A stretch of 64,000 nt of DNA from contig NC_132879.1 of NCBI RefSeq assembly GCF_030463535.1, forward strand, positions 29,620,133 to 29,684,132, given 5' to 3'. The first letter of the stretch is position 1. Each line of letters begins with the position of its first letter. The translations under genes were made by a program, and so were the position numbers. The DNA is from Salminus brasiliensis. Its lineage: Eukaryota > Chordata > Actinopteri > Characiformes > Bryconidae. This document shows positions 1 to 10,970 of this stretch, piece after piece. Under the pieces are notes generated by a model, which was not told the DNA's origin, did no database searches, and saw only the letters and a program-made list of their open reading frames with translations.

Positions 1-1440
1 TGTAGGTTGAACTGCACAAGGTTGAACTGCGCAAACAAACCCTTCAGGTCAGTGTGTATTATTAAAGCAGCACATGGAACTCATTTAGAAAACATTAAAT
101 CCAACATCAGGGAAGTTTAAAGTTTTGATTAAAAGTCTCACCTTTCCCTTTGGCTCTTGGCAACAACTATTTGGATATTGGGCAGATCCTCCCTCCTCAC
201 TCACCATCAGTGTGTCAACATCCCCCCCAGGCTACCTTCTCTTGTGTCTACTCTTACACTTCAAGATAATGGTTGATTGGCTGTTTTTTAGTGGTTTAAG
301 TAATGAGGGAAAGCTACTAGTTACTGTGTTGTTGAGTGTGTCTATATGCTGACTGCTATAGTTTTTTATATTGAAATACAGGATCTGTATCAAAAGGATG
401 TGTACATTAAAGGTGTTTTTATCTAGAATCTTTTGTGTTTTTTGTTTAATAGCCTTTTCTGCCAGTCATTTTAAATATTTACAGTGAATTTACAAGGAAA
501 AAAGGGCCCTAAAGTTTACAGTGGAAAACTGTGACAACTATAATGCCATAAATAGATGTATCAGCCAAAACACTTATTTCTATAGTATATGGAACTGAGT
601 CAGCTGTGCTGTTTTTCAACATTGTACAGTGGGTTTGAGAGTGCAACATTTAGAAGTAAAACTCCTTTCCTATTCGCTCCTGGCATCAGTTATATATATG
701 TCCCCGCCCCTCCCCTCGCTGTCAGTGTGTAGCCGGCCCAGGGGTTCTCTTAGGTTGGTGTTTATGATTCACATGAGAGTTAATTGATTGGTCTCAGTGT
801 TCAGGACCGTATGAGCTAGTTATGCATTATGTGCTTGCTGTGAACTGCAGTAGTCACTCAGTACAAGGTTACATTCGCAGGTGTTTTCACAGGTATGTTA
901 TAGAAAGAAGATACATTTTAATTTGGCTTTCTTTTTTACCAAATGTAAAAAAATACACTGTAATGTCACATGCACATTATATTACCATACATTTTTACAG
1001 ATTTTTCATAGTGGACATAAACCTTAATATAATTAGCCACATGTTTAATTACAGGACATTTTAGTAAAGCAAAGTACTGTATTATATATTTAACAAATCA
1101 GCTGAAGCACAATAATGAACATCAGAAGAAAATCAACACCACAAAAAAAAACAGCAACCTGCTCTTATAACCTACAACAATAGTATATAAAAAACATTCA
1201 CTGCTACCCATTAAAAGTGTAGCCTTTGAGAAATGATAACACATTGACGGTGAGTGTCAGTGGCTGGAGGACACGCCCAGTATGCAAACAGATGGTGCCA
1301 GGAGCCAATGGGAAAGATGTAGGATTTACTCAGAGGTTGAACTGAACAACAAACCCTACAGGTCAGAGTGTATTATTAAACCAGCACAGCTGATTTAGAT
1401 ACATGGAACCTGTTCAGAAATGATCAAATCCACTGCAATG
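1..1440. repeat. Cluster of CCAAT/octamer dispersed-repeat copies in both orientations
   Basis: Positions 1-110 and about 1325-1435 are similar to each other; both contain 'ggttgaactg', 'gtgtattattaaa' and 'catggaac'. Positions about 120-360 and 590-760 are forward copies of a unit that reads 'ggctcttgg' followed by an ATTTGCAT-like site and 'gtcagtgtgt'. Positions about 1235-1320 hold the same unit reversed ('cacgcccagtatgcaaac', then 'agccaatggg'). The same unit recurs at 52.9 kb and three times at 54.1-55.9 kb. No protein-coding content was recognised. The family is not identified; it could be a solo LTR or a non-autonomous DNA element. Confidence 0.6.
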
Positions 1441-1694
1441 ATGTTGGATTCCTATAAATGTTACCTTTCTTAATAGTGTGTGCAAAAAAAACTTTATATA
1501 GTTAGCTGCATTTTCCATTACAATCATATATTATTTTTTTCTGTAAAAAAGAAATAAATTATATTTGTAATTATTGGCATATTACTTAAAATAACAGTTG
1601 GCATGTTAATTTACAGATAATATTTGTAAATGTATAGGATGTTGTATACAATACAAAATACAACTATTCTTTAAAAAGATGTTATGTAGTTATA

Positions 1695-2310
1695 AGATAT
1701 TCTTGGGTCGCCTAACTGTACAGCTTGTTTAAGTCAATGTGGTGCTTGAGGTATATTTTGGATCTTTATCCTCTTGTAGAAGCCGCCCTCTTTTCAGCCT
1801 CAACCTTTTCACAAATGGTTTGACATTTGTATCCAGGATTTGCTGGTATTTTGTGAAATCCATTATTCCTTCCTGCCATGCAATACTGCCAATGTCACTG
1901 GCAGCAACACAACATGACAAATCCATGCATCACAGTTGGCAAGGTGTTCTTGTTATAAAATGCAATTCTCCAAACGTACCATTGCGGATTGTGTCCAAAC
2001 ATTTCTATTTTGACTTCAGCAGTCTACAACACAGCTCTAATCGAGTTCGTCCAGATGTTTTGTAGCATACTTCAAGTCTTGGGTTGAGGACACAGGCCAA
2101 ATTGATAGATCTTTTTTATTACTTATGTTATTTGGTAACATAATATGGTACTTATGTAGAAGCAAGTAAAGATGCAACAGCTGAAAATATTGTGTTGCTT
2201 TATGTCTGATTAGCTACAGGTGGCTGTGTTGACCAGTTCTAAACTAAAAACACACAAAAAATGTCACCTGGCCAAGGGTGCCCATACTTTTGCTGTACAA
2301 CATTTGTGTT
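1695..2310 (-). mobile_element. Decayed Tc1-like transposon remnant
   Basis: The minus strand of 1729-1926 translates to a stretch with 'KYQQILDTNVKPF' and 'EDKDPKYTSS'. This matches the catalytic region of fish Tc1 transposases, in which a lysine- and arginine-rich segment leads into 'D-N-D-P-K-H-T'. The remnant lacks the N-terminal DNA-binding part and has no continuing C-terminal 'SPDLNPIE' segment in frame. Positions 1930-2060 keep further similarity on the same strand ('caaggtgttcttgtt'). The end near 2265-2305 ('gggtgcccatacttttgc') resembles a Tc1-type terminus. It is non-functional. Confidence 0.65.
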
Positions 2311-3936
2311 CACATCCAGATTCCTGCACAGATTTACACCATGTCACAACCAGCACGGCCCATCTGAGCAAACTCAGACCTCCGATATCTCCATGGTGAT
2401 GTTTTCAAGCATGAAAAGCTACAAACAAATGTGTTCTCTGCTGTCACCACTCCGCTAAGCTCCACTTTATTGACTCGACTTCATTGTGCAAGCTTCAGTA
2501 AACAGATGAGCAGGCTGAGATAATGGCCGTTTAAGCTTTGCCCCCTTCAAAAGAATGAGCATTGAGGAGTGATTCAAACATACAAGGACTGAAAGCCGTA
2601 ATGGCCTACTAAGTGCTTTCATTCTGCTGTATCGCTACTGATGATGATTCTGGACAGAAAGTGTGTTTGTTGTGTCTGCTCTTCTGAAAACGGAATGTGA
2701 GAAGGCCGGGGAATATGAAGCGGAAGTGTGCAGGTCATAAATGTCACCTGTTCGACAGGTGCACCAAAGGTAAGCCCCTCACTCTCAGAAAGATAAGACA
2801 GCTACTATAAACTTCCTTTCAGTCAAATAAGCACACCAGGCTAAAGTAAGTGTCATCGGAGTGCAAGCCAGGAATGCAAAAATGCAGTCCAAAATGCAGT
2901 GGGCCTAAGACACCAACCGTTCTTAAGAAATTAGCAAGAAATATCCTCCTAAATCTACAGTTCTCACAAAGATTCTGATATCTGCCAGAGTTTTCTTATT
3001 TGGGATGTGTTTACTTTATGGGGACCATGGGACTCATCATTAAAAGAGCATAGCTGTGAACAGTTCTGGGGTTAAACTGCTTGTTAGGACTTTTCTCAAG
3101 AACAAATTTAAGACAATTCTAAGGATCTTTCCAAAACCATGTGTGCCATCTCATTGCGTGAGGGTGTGAGGTTAGAGTAGCCTTTTGGTGGGCCAAATCC
3201 GGGCTAACATATCGGCCAGTCATCCCACTGATTCCAAAGACAGCATGGAGGCTACGAAAGGCAGCCAGAAGACACCAACCCAACAAACACCATTCTCATC
3301 CTGCTGGTGTTTTATAATGCTCAGAAGAAGGACCAATAAATCGAACGAATGCCTGTAAGTGAGAACAGTGTGAATGATGAGTACGTTCAGAACATTTGAT
3401 GGAGGCCGTTTTACAACAATGTAAATGGTGGAGGACTTAGACTGCCCCAAAACGTTTGAGTTACGTGGTATTTACTGGTGTTTGCGGAGTTGGTGTGGTC
3501 TGGCAGCAACAGACTGCAGCCCATTGTGAGGGCTTCAGAAAATGTCATTAGCCACCACCCAGAAAACATACATCACCTCCATTTAGGATACTTTTTTAGA
3601 CCTTTCAGTCATCTGAAATGAATCAGCCAGACTCTCCAGTCAGCAGGTTCACTATGTGTGTGTGTGTGTGTGGTAAGCCTGGTGTTTTAGATGGTAGAGT
3701 CTCCTGTGTCTCTCTCCAGGCTTATCCACTTAAATGATGAGGACGTTTATCTACCGATCTATCTACCAATATTCCACTGGCTAAAATGAAGCCGTTTTGT
3801 CTCACACTGAAGGAACTTATGTCAGATAATTAACAGAAACAAGATAGCTATCAACTTTTGGATGAAACATATGTCTCATATGTTTGGATATCCGTATGCA
3901 GCCTAAGTGGTCAAGCTTACACAGAGTTAGGAGGCC

Positions 3937-4000
3937 TTTGTGGTGGCTGATGCTGCTAGACATAGCATTCACTATGCCTAGCAGCATCAGCCACCACAAA
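3937..4000. repeat. 29-bp inverted repeat with 6-nt loop (hairpin)
   Basis: The left arm is 3937-3965, the loop 'cattca' is 3966-3971 and the right arm is 3972-4000. The arms are complementary over 29 bp with a single mismatch (a/g near the loop). A transcript of either strand would form a tight hairpin. It may be a miRNA-like hairpin, a foldback remnant of a transposon, or a palindrome created by a local rearrangement. Confidence 0.75.
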
Positions 4001-4329
4001 TGACCAGCTGCTGCATTCTTTTCTGTGCTGGACGAGCCTAAGAGACCTGCAGAGGTGATGTCCTGCACACTCTCCCATCACTTACAGCACTTTCCCCTGA
4101 GGTCACATCACACACAACCGCCCAGAAGGTCGCTCCCAGCTGACACTGTTGAGACCGTTGAGGACAACGCAGAGAGTGTCTTACCCGAGCAGAGAAACAG
4201 CACAGCTCCGGTCCAGTAGTGTCCCTTCCTCCGTCCTGTATGTATCTTTTCCCCCCAAGAACCAAAGGAGCAGGCGAGTCCGTCACGCCGCCGTCCCCTC
4301 CATGACTCAGTGTTTAGATGCTGAAGGGC

Positions 4330-4620
4330 TCTGAGGTGAACTTTGCTCTCGGTGTGACAGCAGTAGCCAAGGAGACGCGCGGCGCCTCGAGCGCTCAGAG
4401 AACACACAGAGCAGTGAGGGGGCGCGAGGTCGTGCCAGCAGGTGTGTGGAAAGGTATGTGTATGTTAGTGTGTGTGTGTGTGTGTGTGTGTGGACTCGCG
4501 AAGGAGGCGGGCCTTCGTGACAGGTGACAGACGGGGAGGGTAACAGGAGCTGCGGCGCGAGAGGTGGGCGGAGCTTCGTTTCACAACGGGACAACATTTG
4601 GGAAGGGCGGCAGGAGCCAT
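4330..4620. promoter_or_regulatory. CpG-richer patch, possible promoter or 5' end
   Basis: The patch is visibly richer in CG dinucleotides ('gagacgcgcggcgcctcgagcg', 'gctgcggcgcgagaggtgggcgg') than the surrounding AT-rich sequence, and contains a TG microsatellite. CpG-dense patches often mark vertebrate promoters. The gene it would serve is not identified; the flanking open frames on both strands have no recognised homology. Confidence 0.35.
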
Positions 4621-4719
4621 TTGACCATATTATATAAGAGGAAAGCCTTTATCTCTGTGTGGAAATGTGTCAAGAGGTCTGCTTTTGTCTGCTTACTAAG
4701 TGTGTAATCATTTTAACAC

Positions 4720-4722
<3 letters not shown>

Positions 4723-4754
<32 letters not shown>
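4723..4754. repeat. A(32) homopolymer tract
   Basis: An uninterrupted run of about 32 A, followed by 'gataataataaataaaaaaag'. It may be the poly(A) tail of an otherwise unrecognised retroposon. Confidence 0.85.
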
Positions 4755-4756
<2 letters not shown>

Positions 4757-6094
4757 TAATAATAAATAAAAAAAGCCCAATAGAAAACAGCATCGACCTA
4801 CATAGCTGGCCATGTGTTGTTTTGTCAATGCTAGCTAGTAAGCTGGTGTGTTTTTCAGGAAGCACATTTACTCAGAAAGCCAAATAACTTTAAGATAAGA
4901 TTACGCATTATTATTATTAACTCTCATATTGGGCAGTTTGAGTTCTCTTAAGTTCTCTTGCTAACTTGAGAAACTCTACTGTGAAAAGGAAAACCCTGGT
5001 TGCCAGCAAAACCAGCATGTGTGGTGCTTTTAAAGCTACAGGGTATTTCACAAAGCAGAGGTTCAGCCTTGGTTACATAACTGAAGCCCAAAAGATTAAA
5101 ATATGTCCAAAACAGGGTCCTTCAGCTCTCCCCATATCGGACAGGATCAAGTCCAGGATTCATTTATCTGGCTCAACTGAGAAATCCTGGGCTTTCATTG
5201 GTTCTTCCTTCTCCTCTAAAGCTGCCATTTTGCACGACAGCATCAGTATGTTGAGTTTTCATTGTGAGCTGGATGCTGTTATACTACACAACCAGCATGA
5301 CCATGCTGGACGACCAGGTGCGAGACCAGAGGGTCTCTCATCTGCATTCTTTTGTGGAAGACACACTCATCAGTGAATTAAGTAACCTAGGTTTGCTTAA
5401 TGCTGCTTAATGGTGTCACACCTGCATACATTTGACCCATAGTTCAGGTGTGCTTTTTCAGCATGTTGTTGATGGTTCCGTTTTGGGGGCGTAGGAAATG
5501 GAGACATGCTACTGAGTTTTAAAGGAGGCAGTTGAGATGGGTGGATTGTTTATAGCTCAGCTGGGCTGTTTTACAAGACCCCAACATTTGCACAAAGGAC
5601 TTTGGCATTTGCATTCATTTGCATTTCTCAGCCAAACCAATCGGTTTAGTACATAATTAGAGTGCTGTACAATAAAAACTATTAAAAATCAATCAATAGT
5701 TGAAAACCTCAATCAAAAGTCAAACCTACTAATATGTGATTTTCTGTGAAACTGTTGTACAGACTGTAGAATGTTTGAAGCGGTGTTGAGCTGATTTATT
5801 AAGAATCATCAGATAAAGCATGAATGCCCCTTTAGATGTTACTAGGGAGAACCAATTGTTGACTGTGCTGTCTTTTTCAGCCAGGTGAGCAACCCTGCAC
5901 AGACAGGGAGAGGCAGCTTCAAAGAGAAGAGTATAACTAGAGAAACAGGGTGGAACAACGCTACTTTGGAGAACACAGAGGCTGCAAAGACTGACCCCTA
6001 GGCTGAAGACATTCAGGCCTGCAACTTCATAAGACAAACAGAGAGTAAAAAATCCTAATAAGTACAAATCTTCACCCTGTTCTCTCAGTCTTTT

Positions 6095-6100
<6 letters not shown>

Positions 6101-6174
<74 letters not shown>
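6101..6174. repeat. Composite (CT)n(CA)n microsatellite
   Basis: About 15 CT units pass directly into about 22 CA units. It is probably highly polymorphic. Confidence 0.95.
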
Positions 6175-6176
<2 letters not shown>

Positions 6177-6794
6177 GTGCTCAGACGTTTTGCTAAATTA
6201 CATGACAAGTTGACTCATTTAGAAAACTAATGGTTTAGGAGATCATTAACTTGACCAGCTATGAATAAGGAACAGCTGCAGAGGTCAGCCATGAGTCATT
6301 GCTCTTCACTATGTAAAGGTTGAGTTTACACAAAGTCCACCACAGTAACCATTACTGTGGAGAGGTGTATAGAACTATATGACTGTAACCTTATTGTAAA
6401 TCTGTTTTCTAATACATGTTGAATTTTGAATGCAGTTGGTTATCAAATTAGTTATTGGACGTGCTAGTGATTTACGGAGCAGCAGGGCCTGGTTTCAGCA
6501 GACACATGCTGATCCAACACTCTTTATATAAGCATACACACGCCCTCTGCTGGAAAAGCTCAGAACCAGAAAACTAAACATAACAGAAATCTTATGGAAT
6601 TGAAGCTCTAACTGTCCTACATTGTCAAGAATTAAAACAAATTGACCTCAAAACACATTACACATTTCACATTTGGGGCTTTTTTACTGTCCATGTAGCT
6701 TTGTTCAGAGATAACAGTGACAAGTCTCTTTTATGTCATTTTCTTGTAATTATTTAACCAGGGTAGTCACACTGAGATTAAAAATCTCTTTTAC

Positions 6795-7045
6795 AGGGGC
6801 CCCAGGTTGTCCAGAAGAGTAAGGTGCTGTTCACTGGTTCGAATCCTGGTCATGTTGCTAACCATCAGCAGCCGGGGCCCTGAGAGAGCCCCAAGAGAGC
6901 ACACTTGGCCTTGATCTCTCCAGGGAGGGTTGACGGCACTTTCTCCAGTTCTCTGCTGGCCAATGCATCAGAGCCGGGGACACAGCACTTTCCTCTAAGA
7001 GCTTTGGTTGCCCAGCGATGCTGCATCGGAAAAAGAGGCAATGTC
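6795..7045 (+). mobile_element. tRNA-derived SINE
   Basis: 'ggttcgaatcc' at about 6837-6847 is an exact RNA polymerase III B box. It is followed by a tRNA-unrelated body that I recognise as a common fish SINE type ('catcagcagccggggccctgagagagc'-like, then 'ccagcgatgctgcatcgg'). The A-box half is degraded. The copy ends in a diverged tail near 7045. It has no coding capacity. Confidence 0.6.
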
Positions 7046-8214
7046 TCTCTTCTTTGAGATCAGACCAGACCTGCCTGATGTTTTGGAGATTCTCTGACCC
7101 AGTTATCTAGCGTTCACAATTTGGCCCTTGCTAAGTTGCTCGAATTTTACTTGCTGCCTAATTCACAATTATAATTACAGCTCATCTTGTTTTTACACTG
7201 GGTTTTTCCATCTTCATAGACAAATGCTTTAAAAATAAAAGAGAATACACAACTAGACTGATCATAATAATTCCAAACATCCCAAAAACAAAGCAATGAA
7301 ACAGTAGTTTGAACCAGCCCACTACTGAATACAAATACTAGTTCATTGCATAGCAACTGATCACTTGAGACACTTTCTCCTGCTTCAAGCTGATTCTGGT
7401 TGGTAAGTCAGAGGATGTGCAGCAGAGCAGTCGTGCATTATGGAGCCTGTAGTCCATAAGTCAAAAGGAGTCTGTAGCCAAGGATGTATATTAACACCAT
7501 TGGGTCATGAGTAAGCCCTGAAAGACACAAGAAAGAACAAGACACAAAGTGAACAGAAGTAACACATTCCCCATCCTTGTTTAAGTAACTAAAATGAAGT
7601 TATTACCCTGACAATTAACAGTTTCTCTGGGTTTCTTTTGTGCAGAGGCCTAAATCACTGATTTTTCAAAAAACAGTTTAATGTTTCCCTTCATATAACA
7701 CTCCTGATTCAGGCAATGAAATAGTTATTAATTATCTGATTATTTGGTTCCAAAACCTAAATAAATATTCTTCTTCACATTTGACTGCTACAGTCTGTAC
7801 CTTGTAAACCTGGTAAACTAGATTCTGACTAGGTCAAAGACAGGCTACAAGTAGCTTCATGACCCACATAGAAACAATAATGCCTGTAAGGTGAGGGCAT
7901 GGCTCTGAAAAGTCTCAGCAGAAACCCACTTTGCCTCCGTGTGTCTCAGATAACACTGACTGGTAGAGCAGCAAATACTCGCCTGGCATCTTCATTTAAA
8001 TTCACATCAATATTTAAGCATCAACAGCTCTAAGAGCTCTTTAGACTTGAGTGTCCTAAATTGTCTTAAGATAAGATAAGGGCAACAGATCACTATGGCC
8101 CAGATGCTTTTGGATAAAATAAAATAAAATGAATAAGTATCAGTGACATACTGCTTAACCACTTGAGCTGTTTTGAAAAGATTATCACAATACAAAATAA
8201 TTTGCGGCATTAAT
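7046..8214. other. Intergenic, nothing recognised
   Basis: AT-rich sequence without a supported exon, RNA gene or repeat. Short open frames occur on the minus strand (for example 7147-7356 and 8007-8231), but they lack homology and splice context. Confidence 0.5.
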
Positions 8215-8795
8215 GTTAACACGTTAAACACACACGATTAATCTGCAAACTTTAACACCTTAATCTGTTCTTTAATGCAAATTAATCTTACCTTAAGTAA
8301 AACTTAATACTTTTGGTTTGGCCCCAACTTCCTCCTGTAGGTCCCTCTCTTTACAGAGCACGGTGACGCATTAGTGGTTTTATTTAGCGATGTAACCACA
8401 GTGTTGCTACTGTTCAGCTTAGAGGGTAGATTACAGTTTATTTAAGCTGAAATATGGATTCAATCTCATAACTATCTCACACACACCCACTCAGCAGCTC
8501 CTCTCTTAGCTCACATAATTCAGCCCAATGACTGATCCATCTGAAATTTCTCTATGAAAGCTTATTTGTCCGAGCTTCTTCGTGTTCGTAGCTAAAGTTC
8601 TCAAAACTACACTGAAATAAGGAAAAAAAATGGATGCCACTAGCAAGTTAGGTATACATTAGGTATACAACACTTTTTTTTGTTTTGCCGCCCAAACATT
8701 CAAGAATGTGCTAGATAGCATTTTTACTGATTAATCATAATTAATAAATTTAATTAGTGTGATTAAACTTTTTAATCGATTGACACCACTAAACA
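8215..8795 (-). repeat. Dispersed repeat with 'ttaatcgattgacacc' terminus, copy 1
   Basis: The right end, read on the minus strand, begins 'ggtgtcaatcgattaaaaag' and continues into AT-rich 'attaattatgattaat'. A second copy at 40253-40563 on the plus strand begins 'gggctgtcaaacgattaaaa' and has the same AT-rich interior. The left end here again carries 'acgattaatctgc', so the element has inverted ends. This points to a non-autonomous element of unknown class. Confidence 0.5.
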
Positions 8796-9214
8796 TAATA
8801 TATTGGTGACTGAATGCCATAGCGCACTGTGTTATATGTACCTTGATTCCCTGACTGCAGTCCTAACATTAACTAAAAATCAATTAAGCTAATATTCTAA
8901 CATTTAATGCAAATGACACTGAGATGACAACAATCTTTGCAAGCGAGCAAATTATAGCAAACAATAAATCATGATGTGAATCCAGTCTGTGAGCCCCGCA
9001 GTGTTTAAAACTGAACTCTTTAAATATAAACTGTTCAGTTCTGAATTCAGCTCCCATTCACATTTGTGTTTCTGATCTTTTCATGTCTGCATTTTATTCA
9101 ATTAAATTTCCCCCCAACTGTATGTCTCCAGTATGAGTTATAGTGTGGAGATTTCATCACACTGTTTTAGGCCTTATAAACACATAAATATCCCAACTAA
9201 GAACCAGAAACTTT

Positions 9215-9490
9215 TGTCCATGGGTTCCCCACATATAGATCCCACCAGGGACAGTGATGGAGCCAGGATGGGTTAAACATGGACCTAACTGTACACTATA
9301 CACTGTACATGGAGCCTAGTTGGGACCCATGTAAGATCAGTGTGGGCTGTAACAATGGGGCCTATTTGAAAAGCCGAACTGGGACCCAGTAATGACCCAT
9401 GTACAAACCCACTCAGAGCCCATGCCCACCTGGAACCCACTTAGCCCACGTTCCACCTAAGTGAGCCCCACATGAGCATGTTGGCTGGGA
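9215..9490. repeat. Degenerate minisatellite-like block
   Basis: Irregular repetition of short motifs such as 'gggacccatgta', 'ggacccagtaatgacccatgta' and 'gaacccacttagccca'. The periods are variable, roughly 20-35 bp. No coding signal. Confidence 0.5.
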
Positions 9491-10144
9491 CAGGAGTTGT
9501 TGCTGTAACACAGTCTGGTTACGGGGAGAGGGGGCTATGCCGTCATGCCCTGCACAAAAGCATCTTTAATGAGTCTAGGAACAAAGCAATGGACACACCA
9601 AAGCCGTGCTCCCACATAAGGCTGCAGATAAAGTGACAAGACCCATGAATGAAAGGCAAGTAAATAATTTAAGCCCAAAGACTGATGTACAGAAAATGAT
9701 CTGATTTCATTCATGCCCAAATACAATGGGACAAAAACAGTGACCGGTGAAGAGAAGGACACAATTTGACTGAGGAGGCTAAAGAGACTGAAATCAGGTA
9801 TTCATTAATGAGATACTTATATCTGACCTTTTAATGGTTGTGGGACGAAAGCAGAGTGCACTGACTAAGGACCCTTTAAACATGTAAAACATGTGTTCTC
9901 TTACTCAGGTTACGCTATAACAATGTATTAATTCAGCAGGTCTGCACTATTAATAGTGATAATAAGTTTGTTGAAGCCACTGTTAACAGTACAAGTTTGA
10001 TCTGAGCCGGTCCACCTACAACACACTGTACTGCCACACCTTATTGCTTGTCTCGATAAATGGAGTCATACTGAATTCCAAAGTAAGGCCTGGATTTAGG
10101 TCCAGTATTATTGTGTAACTTTTTTATTATTGAATTTGAGGAAA

Positions 10145-10672
10145 AGTCAGTCAAAGGACAATACTGCAACTCATTTGATCCAGTAGTTGAAATTAACAGA
10201 CACTTTCACACATTCCAATGCAGTAGCAACACAATACACTAGCTTGGAAACGGAGTGGAAACCAAGGACAGCTAGAAACATTGGAAAAATCGAGATTCTC
10301 AATTCTGATCTTCATGATCTGAGCCAGTTCGACAAGGGCCTAATTGTGATGGCTGGACAACTGGGTCACAACATCTTTAAAACATTAGGCAGGTCTTGTG
10401 AGATGTTCCTAGTATGCAGTGATCATTGCCTACGATAAGTGGTTGAAGAAAGGGCACCTGGTTAACCAGCAACATGATCATGGGCACCTCAGGGTCATTG
10501 ATGCTAAAGGTCCCAACATACAGGACTTATAGGATCTGCTGCTAATGTAATGGTGACAGATACCACAGGACACCTTCAGAGGTCTTGTGGAGTGCATGCC
10601 GAATGGTCAGATCTGTTGTGGCAGCCCAAAAGGTAGTTACTAATGTTGATGATTGGCTGATCGGTGTATATG
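10145..10672 (+). mobile_element. Internally deleted Tc1-like transposon
   Basis: 10300-10440 translates to 'DLSQFDKGLIVMAGQLGHN', the start of the paired-like DNA-binding domain of a common fish Tc1 transposase, interrupted by frame changes. From about 10508 ('acatacaggacttatagg') the sequence matches the 3' end of the same transposase type, ending at 'gatcggtgtata' near 10670. The whole catalytic core is missing between these parts, so this is a deletion derivative. It lies downstream of the tmem80 stop codon. Confidence 0.7.
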
Positions 10673-10970
10673 CCAGATAACTATGCCATATTATCCTGGT
10701 CCAAATGCAGCCTAGTTAAGGCACTCATGTTACGGTCAATTATGGCGATATATACAATTATATGTATATATGGCAATGTATTATGTGTATATATAAAAAC
10801 TTTTTTGAGGCTATTTTACATCGAAACACTCTAAAATGACTTTGTTTTCAGCTCAGTGATAAAAAAAAAAATTATACAGAAACTTCCCTGAATTTGTTTA
10901 GATTATTGCATTTACTCTAACAACATCTGGTATACATACCTAAGACTTGACCATGCTGCATGAAATGATA

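Larger units (their letters stand above)
2311..6790. other. Intergenic region without a recognised gene
   Basis: No convincing exon chain was found on either strand. The region holds a short-loop hairpin at 3937-4000, a CpG-richer patch at about 4330-4620, a 32-base A tract at 4723-4754 and a long CT/CA microsatellite at 6101-6174. A minus-strand segment in 4185-4400 is followed by a donor-like 'gtaagac' and could be an unrecognised first exon of a gene to the left, but I cannot support it by homology. Confidence 0.5.

Noticed and set aside
4108-4407. Minus-strand open frames of up to 99 codons with a donor-like 'gtaagac', as a possible first exon
   Set aside because: Composition is CpG-patch driven, the frames overlap in three phases and none resembles a known protein; splice context alone is not enough.
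4966-5376. 136-codon plus-strand open frame
   Set aside because: No recognisable domain, no supporting splice or promoter context, and unremarkable for chance in this length.
5729-6208. 159-codon minus-strand open frame
   Set aside because: Its N-terminal third is a (CV)n and (RE)n translation of the CT/CA microsatellite; the rest has no homology.
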